Origin: Planctomycetota bacterium
GTDB lineage: Bacteria; Planctomycetota; Planctomycetia; Planctomycetales; Planctomycetaceae
NCBI GenBank assembly: GCA_018242525.1
Contig: JAFEBS010000061.1
Span: 1 to 50,042, forward strand
Length of the DNA stretch: 50,042 bases
Reading direction: 5' to 3'
Positions 17,502 through 29,200 of the stretch are shown here, in pieces. The translations under genes were made by a program, and so were the position numbers. Below the pieces are notes generated by a model. It saw only the letters and a list, made by a program, of their open reading frames with translations. It was not told the origin of the DNA and made no database searches. Within the stretch, counting starts at the first letter, position 1, and every line of letters starts with the position of its first letter.

Positions 17502-18323
17502 CTACCTCTGCGAGGTCCCGGCCTGCTTCAGAAACTTGATCGTCGACTTGCGGACGATCCATTCCCCCAAGCGGGGAAATGCCTGGCAAAACGTGAAGAG
17601 GGGCCTCAATGCGGGGGAGTTCACAATCAGATCCGGTCGATCCTGTTTGATCGCTTTCACGACTGCCCGCGACACCGCCTCGGCAGTGGTGGACCCGACA
17701 TACCACGGCGTACCATGTCCAATTCGCTGGCGGATGACTTCATAGATCCCGCCATCGGACGCAAATCCGGGGCAAACGGCCGAAGCACTGACGCCCTTCC
17801 CGTGATACTCCGACCGCAGTGACTGCGTGAACGCGATCATCCCCGCCTTGGTCGCTCCATAGGCAGCCCCATAAGCCGGCCCCTGTTTGCCGGCGAGCGA
17901 TGCCATATTGACGATGTGGCCACGTCGGGCCTGAACCATGTGCGGCAGGACGTACCGCGTCAGCAGCAGCGTCGCCGTCAGATTCACATCGATAGTCCGG
18001 CGGATGTCGGCCGGATCGATCTCGTGAAACGCACGAAACGCTTCGATCCCGGCATTATTGACAAGAACGTCAATGGCACCGAATTCGGCGACGGATCGTT
18101 CCACCAGCCGCTGCAATTGAGATTCATCACTGACATCCGTCGGAACGGCGATCGCTTTGACTCCCAGCGCCCGAACTTCTGCGGCGACCGCTTCCAACGC
18201 ATCCGCGGAACGGGCGGCCAGAACCAGATTCATCCCTTCGCGGCCCAGAACGCGTGCCACGCGGACTCCCAGACCTGCGGAGGCACCGGTAATGATCGCC
18301 AGGCGGCCCTTCAAATCCTTCAT
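17502..18323 (-). CDS. Short-chain dehydrogenase/reductase (SDR)
   Basis: 273 residues from the ATG at 18323, which places the Rossmann motif TGASAGLG at residues 12-19 as usual for classical SDRs. NNAG and the catalytic Tyr-Lys (YGATK, preceded by a Ser in NMASLAG) are present, so the enzyme should be an active NAD(P)-dependent oxidoreductase. A GTG at 18383 in the same frame overlaps the TGA of the upstream acyltransferase (GTGA) and would add 20 residues. The two genes are thus probably cotranscribed and may be coupled. The substrate cannot be told from sequence. The C-terminus has a basic segment but no clear membrane helix. Confidence 0.92.
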   Translation of the reverse strand: MKDLKGRLAIITGASAGLGVRVARVLGREGMNLVLAARSADALEAVAAEVRALGVKAIAVPTDVSDESQLQRLVERSVAEFGAIDVLVNNAGIEAFRAFHEIDPADIRRTIDVNLTATLLLTRYVLPHMVQARRGHIVNMASLAGKQGPAYGAAYGATKAGMIAFTQSLRSEYHGKGVSASAVCPGFASDGGIYEVIRQRIGHGTPWYVGSTTAEAVSRAVVKAIKQDRPDLIVNSPALRPLFTFCQAFPRLGEWIVRKSTIKFLKQAGTSQR

Positions 18324-18379
18324 GATCTTGTTTCTTCTGAATGTCAGCGATTGACTGGGAAAAAGGACAGATTCAGAAC

Positions 18380-19153
18380 TCACGCCGCATTCCGATCAGT
18401 GCCTGCGATCAAGGCTTCCAGTTCCTGGACGATCTCACGATTCAAGGTCGCTTCCAGGTCAATCAAACAATCGGCCACGGTCGAACCATCCATCAAGCGG
18501 TGATCGTATGACAAAGTCACCCGGCAGCAACCGGAGTCATCCAGGGGACCGTAGGTCAGATTGCTGGTCAGGAATGCAGGTGGATCCTGGATCTCGACAC
18601 CTTTCCCCGCCAGCGTGGTCAGGAAAAACGTCCCGACACGTTTGGCCCGTTTCGCTCCGGCGAAGTTCAATGTCCACCACCAGAAACAGCGACGCAGGAA
18701 TGTCGGTAGACCACTCAACTGCCACTGCTGGAGATAAACCTTCTCAACCGGTTCGGTCTGGTATTGATCCAGCGCTTGCTGCATTTCCGCCAGCGTTCGT
18801 CGCTCGGGTTTGACGAATCGCGACCAGAACAACCACGGTTCTCCACGATGCGCGCGCTGTGTCGCCAACATCGCCACGCTGTCAGAATGTTGCAGGACAT
18901 GTGGCCATGGCCATTCGATGTAGGATTGCCGCAGGACGGGATGCTTTTCCGCGACCAGGGCAAACGCCTTGATGAACAGCAGGGACCACGAAATCCGCAG
19001 CGGCAATCGGGCGCGAAGTTCCGCCACGCGACCCAGGTCGCAGCGTCGGTCATGAGCACAGGTCGGCACGCGACGATTGTAGTGCAGCACATCGATTGTC
19101 AGCCGTCGGCTGCGCGACAACGCCACGCGTCGAGATCTGTTGAAATCCGGCAT
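18380..19153 (-). CDS. Stand-alone 2-oxoacid dehydrogenase E2-type acyltransferase
   Basis: 257 residues. The start is set by a strong GGGAGG five bases before the ATG at 19153; the frame stays open to 19453, but that extension runs through the R1 repeat and is not protein-like. The protein is the catalytic CAT/E2 fold only: residues 213-225 hold the active-site motif DHRLMDG (His218, Asp222), as in dihydrolipoamide acyltransferases and chloramphenicol acetyltransferase. The lipoyl domain, the E1/E3-binding domain and the linkers of a true E2 are missing. It may acylate another substrate with acyl-CoA; the neighbouring SDR could act in the same pathway. Divergent from the DUF1549/DUF1553 gene, with R1 copy 2 in the shared upstream region. 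Confidence 0.88.
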   Translation of the reverse strand: MPDFNRSRRVALSRSRRLTIDVLHYNRRVPTCAHDRRCDLGRVAELRARLPLRISWSLLFIKAFALVAEKHPVLRQSYIEWPWPHVLQHSDSVAMLATQRAHRGEPWLFWSRFVKPERRTLAEMQQALDQYQTEPVEKVYLQQWQLSGLPTFLRRCFWWWTLNFAGAKRAKRVGTFFLTTLAGKGVEIQDPPAFLTSNLTYGPLDDSGCCRVTLSYDHRLMDGSTVADCLIDLEATLNREIVQELEALIAGTDRNAA

Positions 19154-19158
19154 CCGAG

Positions 19159-19164
19159 CCTCCC
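19159..19164 (-). promoter_or_regulatory. Ribosome-binding site fixing the acyltransferase start
   Basis: GGGAGG on the minus strand, five bases before the ATG at 19153. It decides the start against the 100-codon longer frame that reads through the R1 repeat. Confidence 0.8.
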
Positions 19165-19267
19165 TGCCATCCGTGAACGAATCGCTCGATTTGCCGAGCG
19201 AATCCCGCGGAGACTGTTTTATCAGGGATGCAACCGCGTCGGAAGGGCAGCCGGAAATCGAGGCAGG

Positions 19268-19411
19268 GCCATCGCCTTTTTCAAATTGGGAATCGTGTGC
19301 CACGGTTAAGGAGGTTAAGGAGTCCTCGACATGGCCGTGCCGATTGAGCATTCGCACGGCCTTCCCGAAGACGGTAAGACCGTGGCACCCCAATTTGAAA
19401 AAGGCGATGGC
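19268..19411. repeat. R1 element, copy 2 (144 bp, opposite orientation)
   Basis: Terminal arms at 19268-19290 and 19389-19411 are the same 23-base inverted repeats as in copy 1. The interior is the reverse complement of copy 1, with small differences that include an added GGTTAAGGA-type duplication near 19314. It lies between two divergent genes (acyltransferase and DUF1549/DUF1553 protein), so it could affect both promoters. Confidence 0.88.
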
Positions 19412-19523
19412 TTTGGAAGTCGAAGCGGAAACAGATCCGCGATGGTGCTTCACGGCCTGGCTCGGCTATCATAACGGGACTGGGAATCTGCACTCGGAAT
19501 CTGCCTGATCGAACGGAGCCACC

Positions 19524-22517
<2,994 letters not shown>

Positions 22518-22542
22518 CCAAGTTGCAGTCAAAGAGGAAAAC

Positions 22543-23997
22543 ATGAACCCATTCCCCTGCCGCCAGACCCGTCGTGAATTCGTGTGGGACATGGGCGCCG
22601 GCTTTGCCGGACTGGCCCTGACCGGCCTGCTGTCGCGCGACGGTTTCTTTGAACGAATCGGCTACGCAGCCGAAACCAGCACGGCGGTGAATCCGCTGCT
22701 TCCCAAGCCGTCGCATTCGTTCGGCCAGGCCAAGAGCGTCATCTTCCTGATGATGAACGGGGCTCCCAGCCAGGTGGACACGTTCGACCATAAGCCGGAA
22801 CTGGAACGGTTGGCCGGACAGCCATTACCCGAAGGGAAGAAATTCACGAATTCCGGTGGTCGCAAGATCGGCTTTTTGACACCGTCGTTCCGTCCATTCC
22901 GACCGGGAGGGCAGTCCGGGTTGATGATTTCGGACTTCTTCGAGAATGTCCGCAAGCATGCCGACAAGCTGGCGGTCATCCGATCCTGTCATACCGACAG
23001 CCATGCACATGGGTCCGCACTGGTGGCGATGAATACCGGCAAGACGTTCATCGGTCGCCCGTCACTGGGAAGCTGGGCCGTGTACGGACTCGGAACCGAA
23101 AATGAGAGCCTGCCTGGTTACGTGGTGATTCTCGACAAGCGCGGCGGTCCGATCAGCGGTCAGCCAAACTGGTCGGCGGGATTCATGCCATCGTCGTTTC
23201 AAGGAACCTTGTTCCGACCGGTCGGCGATCCCATCCTGGACCTGCGTGGTCCGGAATTTCTGGATCGAGCGGCTCAAAGATCTCAGCTGGATTTGCTGGC
23301 CAGGCTCAACCACGAACACATGGCGGCTCGGCCCGGCGGCAGCGATCTGGCATCGCGGATCAACACGTATGAACTTGCCTATCGCATGCAGGCCGAAGCC
23401 CCCGAGGCGGTTGACCTTTCCAAGGAATCCAAGGCGACGCAGGACATGTACGGCATCGGACGGCATCCCACGGATGAATTCGGCCGCAATTGCCTGGTCG
23501 CCCGCCGACTGGTGGAACGCGGAGTCCGCTTTGTACAACTCTACTCTGGTGGCGGGCACCTGGAGGAAACCTGGGATGCTCACAAGAGCATTGAAACCAA
23601 TCACGGTCAACATGCCGGTGAAGTCGATCTCCCGATCGCAGGCCTGCTGACAGACCTGGAGCGCCGCGGACTGCTCGACGAAACCCTGGTCGTCTGGGGG
23701 GGCGAATTCGGCCGCATGCCGTTCAGTGAAGGAAAGGGAGAACCCGGCCGGAACCACAACCCGTACGGGTTCAGCATGTGGCTGGCAGGGGGCGGAGCGA
23801 AGGGGGGAACGGCCTACGGCGAAACCGACGATTTCGGTTTTGAAGCCGTGAACGACAAAGTCCACCTGCACGACCTGCACGCCACGATTCTGCATTTGCT
23901 GGGAATCAACCACGAACGCCTGACGTACTTCCATCAAGGCCGCGAAGAGCGGCTGACGGATGTATTCGGGAATGTGGTGCACGGTGTGATTGCTTGA
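22543..23997 (+). CDS. DUF1501 family exported protein
   Basis: 484 residues from the ATG at 22543 (AGAGGA six bases upstream), 25 bases after the cytochrome gene. An earlier ATG at 22495 overlaps that gene and has no site. The N-terminus holds a twin-arginine motif (TRREF) and a hydrophobic stretch (about 17-30), so export by the Tat route is likely. The body belongs to the alkaline phosphatase/sulfatase-like DUF1501 family (for example SVIFLMMNGAPSQVDTFDHK and LVVWGGEFGRMP near the C-terminus). It forms an operon with the preceding DUF1549/DUF1553 gene, the standard planctomycete pair. The reaction is not known. Confidence 0.94.
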   Translation: MNPFPCRQTRREFVWDMGAGFAGLALTGLLSRDGFFERIGYAAETSTAVNPLLPKPSHSFGQAKSVIFLMMNGAPSQVDTFDHKPELERLAGQPLPEGKKFTNSGGRKIGFLTPSFRPFRPGGQSGLMISDFFENVRKHADKLAVIRSCHTDSHAHGSALVAMNTGKTFIGRPSLGSWAVYGLGTENESLPGYVVILDKRGGPISGQPNWSAGFMPSSFQGTLFRPVGDPILDLRGPEFLDRAAQRSQLDLLARLNHEHMAARPGGSDLASRINTYELAYRMQAEAPEAVDLSKESKATQDMYGIGRHPTDEFGRNCLVARRLVERGVRFVQLYSGGGHLEETWDAHKSIETNHGQHAGEVDLPIAGLLTDLERRGLLDETLVVWGGEFGRMPFSEGKGEPGRNHNPYGFSMWLAGGGAKGGTAYGETDDFGFEAVNDKVHLHDLHATILHLLGINHERLTYFHQGREERLTDVFGNVVHGVIA

Positions 23998-24138
23998 CCT
24001 ACGCGACGGCATGTAGCCGATCTCGTGAGAGATCGGATGTCGAGTGACAAACATCCAGATTCTCACGAATTCATCGACACAAAGTCGTTATTCGGTAATA
24101 CAGTTCGTTTCGCCCTGGATTTCAGGAACCCCGGTTTC

Positions 24139-24564
24139 ATGCCCTCGATCTTGGAATGGACTCACACGGTGGCGGACGCGGACCTGGATGGTCTGGGGCA
24201 CGCGAATAACATTTCGTACTTGAAATGGATGCAGTCCGCTGCGTTGGCGCATTCCGCGATTCAGGGTTGGCCGGTCGAAGCGTATGCCGAACTGGGCTGC
24301 GGTTGGGTCGTCCGGTCGCATTTCATCGAATACCTCTCACCCGCGCTGCCCGGTGACACGATCATCGTGCGGACCTGGATCGCGGACATGAAAAAGGCCA
24401 CGTCCCTGCGACGATATCGCATCGTCACGAATCGAACCGATCAGGAACTGGTCCTGGCCAAAGCACAAACCGACTGGGCCTTTATCGACTATCGAACCAG
24501 TCTACCCAGGCGAATCCCGCCCCAGATCATTACCTCGTTTGAGATCGCGACTCTCGACGATTGA
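24139..24564 (+). CDS. Acyl-CoA thioesterase, hotdog fold (4HBT-like)
   Basis: 141 residues from the ATG at 24139, preceded by AGGAA; the frame is open upstream to 24025, but the extra 38 residues are not conserved in type and 141 is the normal length of the family. The active-site segment DADLDGLGHANNISYLKWMQ carries the Asp and the His-x-Asn of 4-hydroxybenzoyl-CoA thioesterase-like enzymes. The protein should be cytoplasmic and hydrolyse an acyl-CoA of unknown chain. It stands about 110 bases before the BchE-like gene on the same strand and may share its transcript. Confidence 0.88.
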   Translation: MPSILEWTHTVADADLDGLGHANNISYLKWMQSAALAHSAIQGWPVEAYAELGCGWVVRSHFIEYLSPALPGDTIIVRTWIADMKKATSLRRYRIVTNRTDQELVLAKAQTDWAFIDYRTSLPRRIPPQIITSFEIATLDD

Positions 24565-24675
24565 TAGAATCTGGAAGCCGTACCTCCAATTCGTCCATCG
24601 ATTACGATTCGTTCCACGTATCTGAGCAAGGAACTTTCAGCTGGACGATCTTCGGCCGAAGAAACGGGGAGGATT

Positions 24676-26214
24676 ATGAAAATAGTTCTGATCAACCCGC
24701 CGCATACTGCCATTGGCAGCCGGATGCCGCGTGAACACCTGCCGCCTCTGGGACTACTCAGTGTCGGCGGCCCGTTGCTGGATGCGGGCTTCGACGTGCA
24801 ATTGCTGGACGCCGAGTTTGGTCCGATGTCGCTCACGGAGATTGTGGACGAGACTCAACATCGTCGGCCTGATGTCGTCATGATCGGGCATTCCGGATCC
24901 AGTTCTGCCCATGCCACCGTTGTTGACTTGTGCCGTCGTCTCAAACTTGCCCTGCCTGAAATCCAGATTGTGTACGGCGGAGTTCACCCCACCTATCACT
25001 GGGACGAGATCCTGGCTGACTGCCCGGACATCGATTTCATTATCCGGGGCGAAGGCGAGCAGACCTGTCTGTCATTTATGCAGTCGCTGTCGCTGGGGTT
25101 GCCCCTGGATGATGTTGCCGGGATTGCATGGCGGCGTGACGGACAGGTGGTGGCGAACCCGGCCGCCGCGATGATTCGCAATCTGGACGACTACCGGGTT
25201 GGCTGGGAACTGATTGACCACAGCCGCTATTCCTACTGGGGCGGCAAGCGGGCGGTGGTCGTGCAGTTCTCACGCGGCTGTCCATACCTGTGCAATTACT
25301 GCGGCCAGCGTGGCTTCTGGACCCAGTGGCGTCATCGTGATCCCGTCAAACTGGCTGCGGAACTGGCCCGTCTGCACCGCGAAAACGGAGTCGAACTGAT
25401 CAACTTTGCCGATGAATTGCCGACCGGTTCCCGAAAAGCCTGGACGGCCTTTCTGGAAGCCCTGATTGCCGAGAATGTCCCCCTGTTGCTGGTCGGTTCC
25501 ACCCGAGCCAGCGATATCGTCCGCGATGCCGACATCCTGCATTTGTACCGCAAGGCGGGTGTCATCCGATTTCTGCTGGGGATCGAAAGCTACGACGAAG
25601 CGACGTTAAAAGCGATTCGCAAGGGGGGCAGTACCCGGGAAGACCAGCAGGCGATTCAACTGTTGCGGCAACACGGTATTGTCTCAATGGCGACCTATGT
25701 CGTGGGGTTTCAGGAAGAGACGGACCGCGACTACTGGAATTCGCTCCGCCATCTTCTGCAATACGATCCCGACCAGATCCAATTGCTGTACGTGACTCCA
25801 CACCGCTGGACGCCGTTTTATCAGTCCGCCGAACATCGGCGTGTCATCCAGACGGACACCCGGCGCTGGGACTACAAGCACCAGATCCTGGAGACGCCGA
25901 AAGTCCCGGCGTGGCGCGTCTTCCTGTGGTTCAAGATGATTGAAGTGATCCTGCAGGCGCGTCCCAAGGCGATCGCCCGAGTGCTGTTTCACCGCGATGG
26001 CGACTACCGTCATGCAATGCGCTGGTACACCCGGATCGGCCGTCGAGTCTGGTTTCACGAAGTCGCCGAATTCCTGTTCCAGACCCGCCTGAAAAAGAAC
26101 GGCCCGACCCTGCGAGAGTTTCTCGGGCAGACCCTGGAAGATCGAGAATACGCGTTGTCCAAACACTCGCCGCAGCCAATGCTGCGGAACAGTGGGGCGC
26201 CCCACGTCAGTTGA
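24676..26214 (+). CDS. Cobalamin-binding radical SAM protein, BchE-like
   Basis: 512 residues with a strong GGGGAGG site before the ATG. An N-terminal B12-binding Rossmann domain (about 1-140) is followed by a radical SAM domain with the cluster motif CPYLCNYC (C-x3-C-x2-C, about residues 202-209) and then GQRGFWTQWRHRDPVK. ADELPT, GIES and YVVGFQEE complete the pattern. These segments are close in kind to BchE, the anaerobic Mg-protoporphyrin monomethyl ester cyclase, and to the wider B12-radical SAM class. The C-terminal 130 residues carry further conserved-looking aromatic motifs. No other bacteriochlorophyll gene is in the window and the host is probably not phototrophic. A different substrate is therefore likely; lipid or porphyrin-like compounds are only possibilities. 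Confidence 0.88.
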   Translation: MKIVLINPPHTAIGSRMPREHLPPLGLLSVGGPLLDAGFDVQLLDAEFGPMSLTEIVDETQHRRPDVVMIGHSGSSSAHATVVDLCRRLKLALPEIQIVYGGVHPTYHWDEILADCPDIDFIIRGEGEQTCLSFMQSLSLGLPLDDVAGIAWRRDGQVVANPAAAMIRNLDDYRVGWELIDHSRYSYWGGKRAVVVQFSRGCPYLCNYCGQRGFWTQWRHRDPVKLAAELARLHRENGVELINFADELPTGSRKAWTAFLEALIAENVPLLLVGSTRASDIVRDADILHLYRKAGVIRFLLGIESYDEATLKAIRKGGSTREDQQAIQLLRQHGIVSMATYVVGFQEETDRDYWNSLRHLLQYDPDQIQLLYVTPHRWTPFYQSAEHRRVIQTDTRRWDYKHQILETPKVPAWRVFLWFKMIEVILQARPKAIARVLFHRDGDYRHAMRWYTRIGRRVWFHEVAEFLFQTRLKKNGPTLREFLGQTLEDREYALSKHSPQPMLRNSGAPHVS

Positions 26215-29200
26215 CGTTCAATTCTCCGATATCGGTCCAGGTATCTTCAGGATCGGAATCCGTTCCTGGATTCTCTGGTTCCATCGCGGAATGCGTGTCA
26301 GTCGCCTCCGAACGGCTGCCATTCAAGGGTTCGCTGGCGCTGACTGGATCACCGGCAGACGTCTCCGGTGACGCTGCGATCTCGTGACGAAGCTCCTGCA
26401 ACCAACCGGGCGACGGCGATTTATAAGGGCGGAATTTGTCGAGTGTTCCCAGATCGCCGCGGAACAGCAATGCCCGATTGGGGCCCAGGCGGCCTGCGGC
26501 GGGACTGTCGATCAGGTTGCTGGAATCGTTGGCATTCATGGCAAACAGCACCCGGACTTCAAAGCGACCGAGTAGTTCCCGACCGAGCCAGCGCTGGGCA
26601 CTCTGGTATCCGTCGCACCAGACAAACGGGAAGACTCCCGCGGCCGGACCGTCTTTGACGATCTCCGAGAACAAGGCGGCGGGGCTGACGGTCTTGGGTT
26701 TGTCGAATCCGCCGAAACCACCAAATTCATCATCGGACTTGCGCAAGTCCCGGAAGCGGGCCAGGTCAAACCCGATCACAAACATCGGCTCGCCCAGATC
26801 CTCCTGACGGGCATGCATCGCATCCACGACTTCTTGCAATGCCGCCGCCGAATCACGGGGCCCAACCACTTTCAGCCCGGGGATCAATTCCGCCAGGGCG
26901 CGCCAGGTTCGCGCGGAAAGGCTGTCTGGCAGACTGCCATCCAACACCACGAATTGAGCCCGGCCCGCCCCCGCTAGCGCCAGTACGCTGCTCGACAACA
27001 CCCCCAGAGCCGCGTCCTCGTCACGGCCGACAACGAGCATCGGTCCACCGTCCCGCAATCCAAACTTCAGTTCTGTCGGACCGGTCAATGCCACCGCCTC
27101 ACCCAGCCAGCAGGACCGGACCGGCGCGGGCGCGGCTGACTGGGGATGAACCAACCGGTGTGCTGCCGCCAGGAAGCCGGGATTGCCGATGGGATCGGCG
27201 GCCAGATTTCCCTCGAAGACAACGGCATCCGGCCAGCGCTCCGCGATCGGTGGGCCTCCATGTCGCGCGTGGAATTCGTCCGCCCAGGGATGCATCCAGC
27301 CGAGATACGTTTCCCGTCTGGCATCATCCAGCCAGACAACCTGGAACGGATGATTTCCCTCGACCAGTCCGTTGGCATCGTTATAGATCGCTTCACCCGG
27401 ACGCGACAGCAGTCGCGCCGCCGTGTTGTCTTCACTCAGGATCAGGTGAGCATCCGTGTCGCTGCACTGCAGGGCAATTCGCACGGCAATCTGTCCCAGC
27501 GTGCTGCGTGCCAGCGAGTACGCACCCGCCAGCGTCTGGCTGCCCAGCAGTACATGGATACCGAAGGCTCGCCCCTGGCGGATCAAGCGATCGAACAGCA
27601 AGGCCGCCGACTGCGACAGGGAATCGTCTTCGATAAAGAATTCCTGGAATTCGTCGATGACCAGCAACACGCGCGGCAACGGCTGATCCGGACATGCTTC
27701 GCGGAACCCCGCCAAATCCTGCACTCCGACCCGCCGGAACAGTTCGCCGCGATCCTTCAGGACCGTATCCAGCCGCTGCAGAACGCTGACCCCGAATTCG
27801 CGATCACTTTCGATCGCGATGACACGCGCGTGGGGCAATCGATGAGTCGCATAGGTCTTGAATTCGACTCCCTTCTTGAAGTCGATCAGGTAAAACTCGA
27901 CTTCATCCGGGCTGTAATGCAGGGCGGCATTGGTGATCAACGCGTGCAACAGTGACGACTTGCCCGAACCGGTTTTCCCGGCAATCAACACATGCTGCGA
28001 TGTCCCCTTCCCCAGTCGCAGATTCTGCAACTTCGTCGCCCCCGCCCGGCCGATTGGAATATCCAGACCCGTCTTCGTGCTGGAAGTCCAGAATGCATCT
28101 GCGGGCGGCATGACTCGTTCAAACGGGACTTCGACGCGTCGTACAGATCGAGCCAGTTGACCCGCGCGACGGACGATCTGTCCAAACTCGTCCGCGGGCG
28201 GCGGCGGATCGATCATCAATGGCCAATCGCCCAGCACTGGATCCGCCAGTCGAAACGGCGAGAGGTCGGCCAGGTCGGACGGCGTCGCCGACACGGCTTC
28301 CCGGGCTGACGATGTCGCCGCGGTGGTAATCACTCCCGCCTGTGACGTGGGAACCAGCGACAAGTCCTTCAAGTCATCTCCGCGCGACGCGGCGCGGACT
28401 GTGGAGGCCAGTCGCAGCACCGTCGCATGACGTTCGATGTCCGCCAGTGAAAATCCGCGCGGCAGGTCGTGAGATTCATCGACGCTCAACAGCACAAACA
28501 CGCCACACTTCACGCCCCCCTCAGCGATGCTGACCAGGCGTCGCAGGGCGACTTCCGTGAAATTGGCGGGGAAGTTGGCGACCACCAGAATTCGATACGG
28601 CTCGGCAACCTCACCCGCTTCGCGGTTGTAGTCGTCCAGCGAGGCATATTCGTTCCGCAAGTACGTCTGCAGCACGTTTTCCATGTGCTCGGTGACATCC
28701 GCGAGTCGCTTTTCCAGATGTGCCGGCTCCGTCCAGATCCGGCTGGTGACCATTTGTTCGTCGATGTCGGTCAGATGCATGAACGAAGCGAAGTTGGCCC
28801 CCAACCCCACGGGATCAAAAATCGTGAATCGAACCTTGCCGGGGGGGAGTGACGTCAGGAACCGCAGCATCGCGGTCTGTAACAGGCGCGTCGCCTGGTC
28901 TCGACTGTCGCTGCGTGATCGCACCACCAGCGACGGCTTTTCGGCCAGTGACAGCAGCACGGGAAACTCAAACCGGGTCCGCTCGGCGTTCAATCGTTGA
29001 TCTGTGGAAAGTCCGCCGGGGATTGTGGCCAGGTCGGTCACGACTCGACCAACCGTCAGGATTCCATCGGTCGGTTGAGGTTCCGTCGATTCCGGCTGAA
29101 CCTTCGATTCCAGCCAGCCTCCCAGGACCGTCGTCCATTTGGGACAGTTGCGTCGAACGACTTCAACAAGTTGATCGGAGGCGTCTCCGATTTCTCGGAG

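Noticed and set aside
19154..19453. N-terminal extension of the acyltransferase
   Set aside because: The extra 100 codons translate the R1 repeat, and a strong ribosome-binding site precedes the ATG at 19153.
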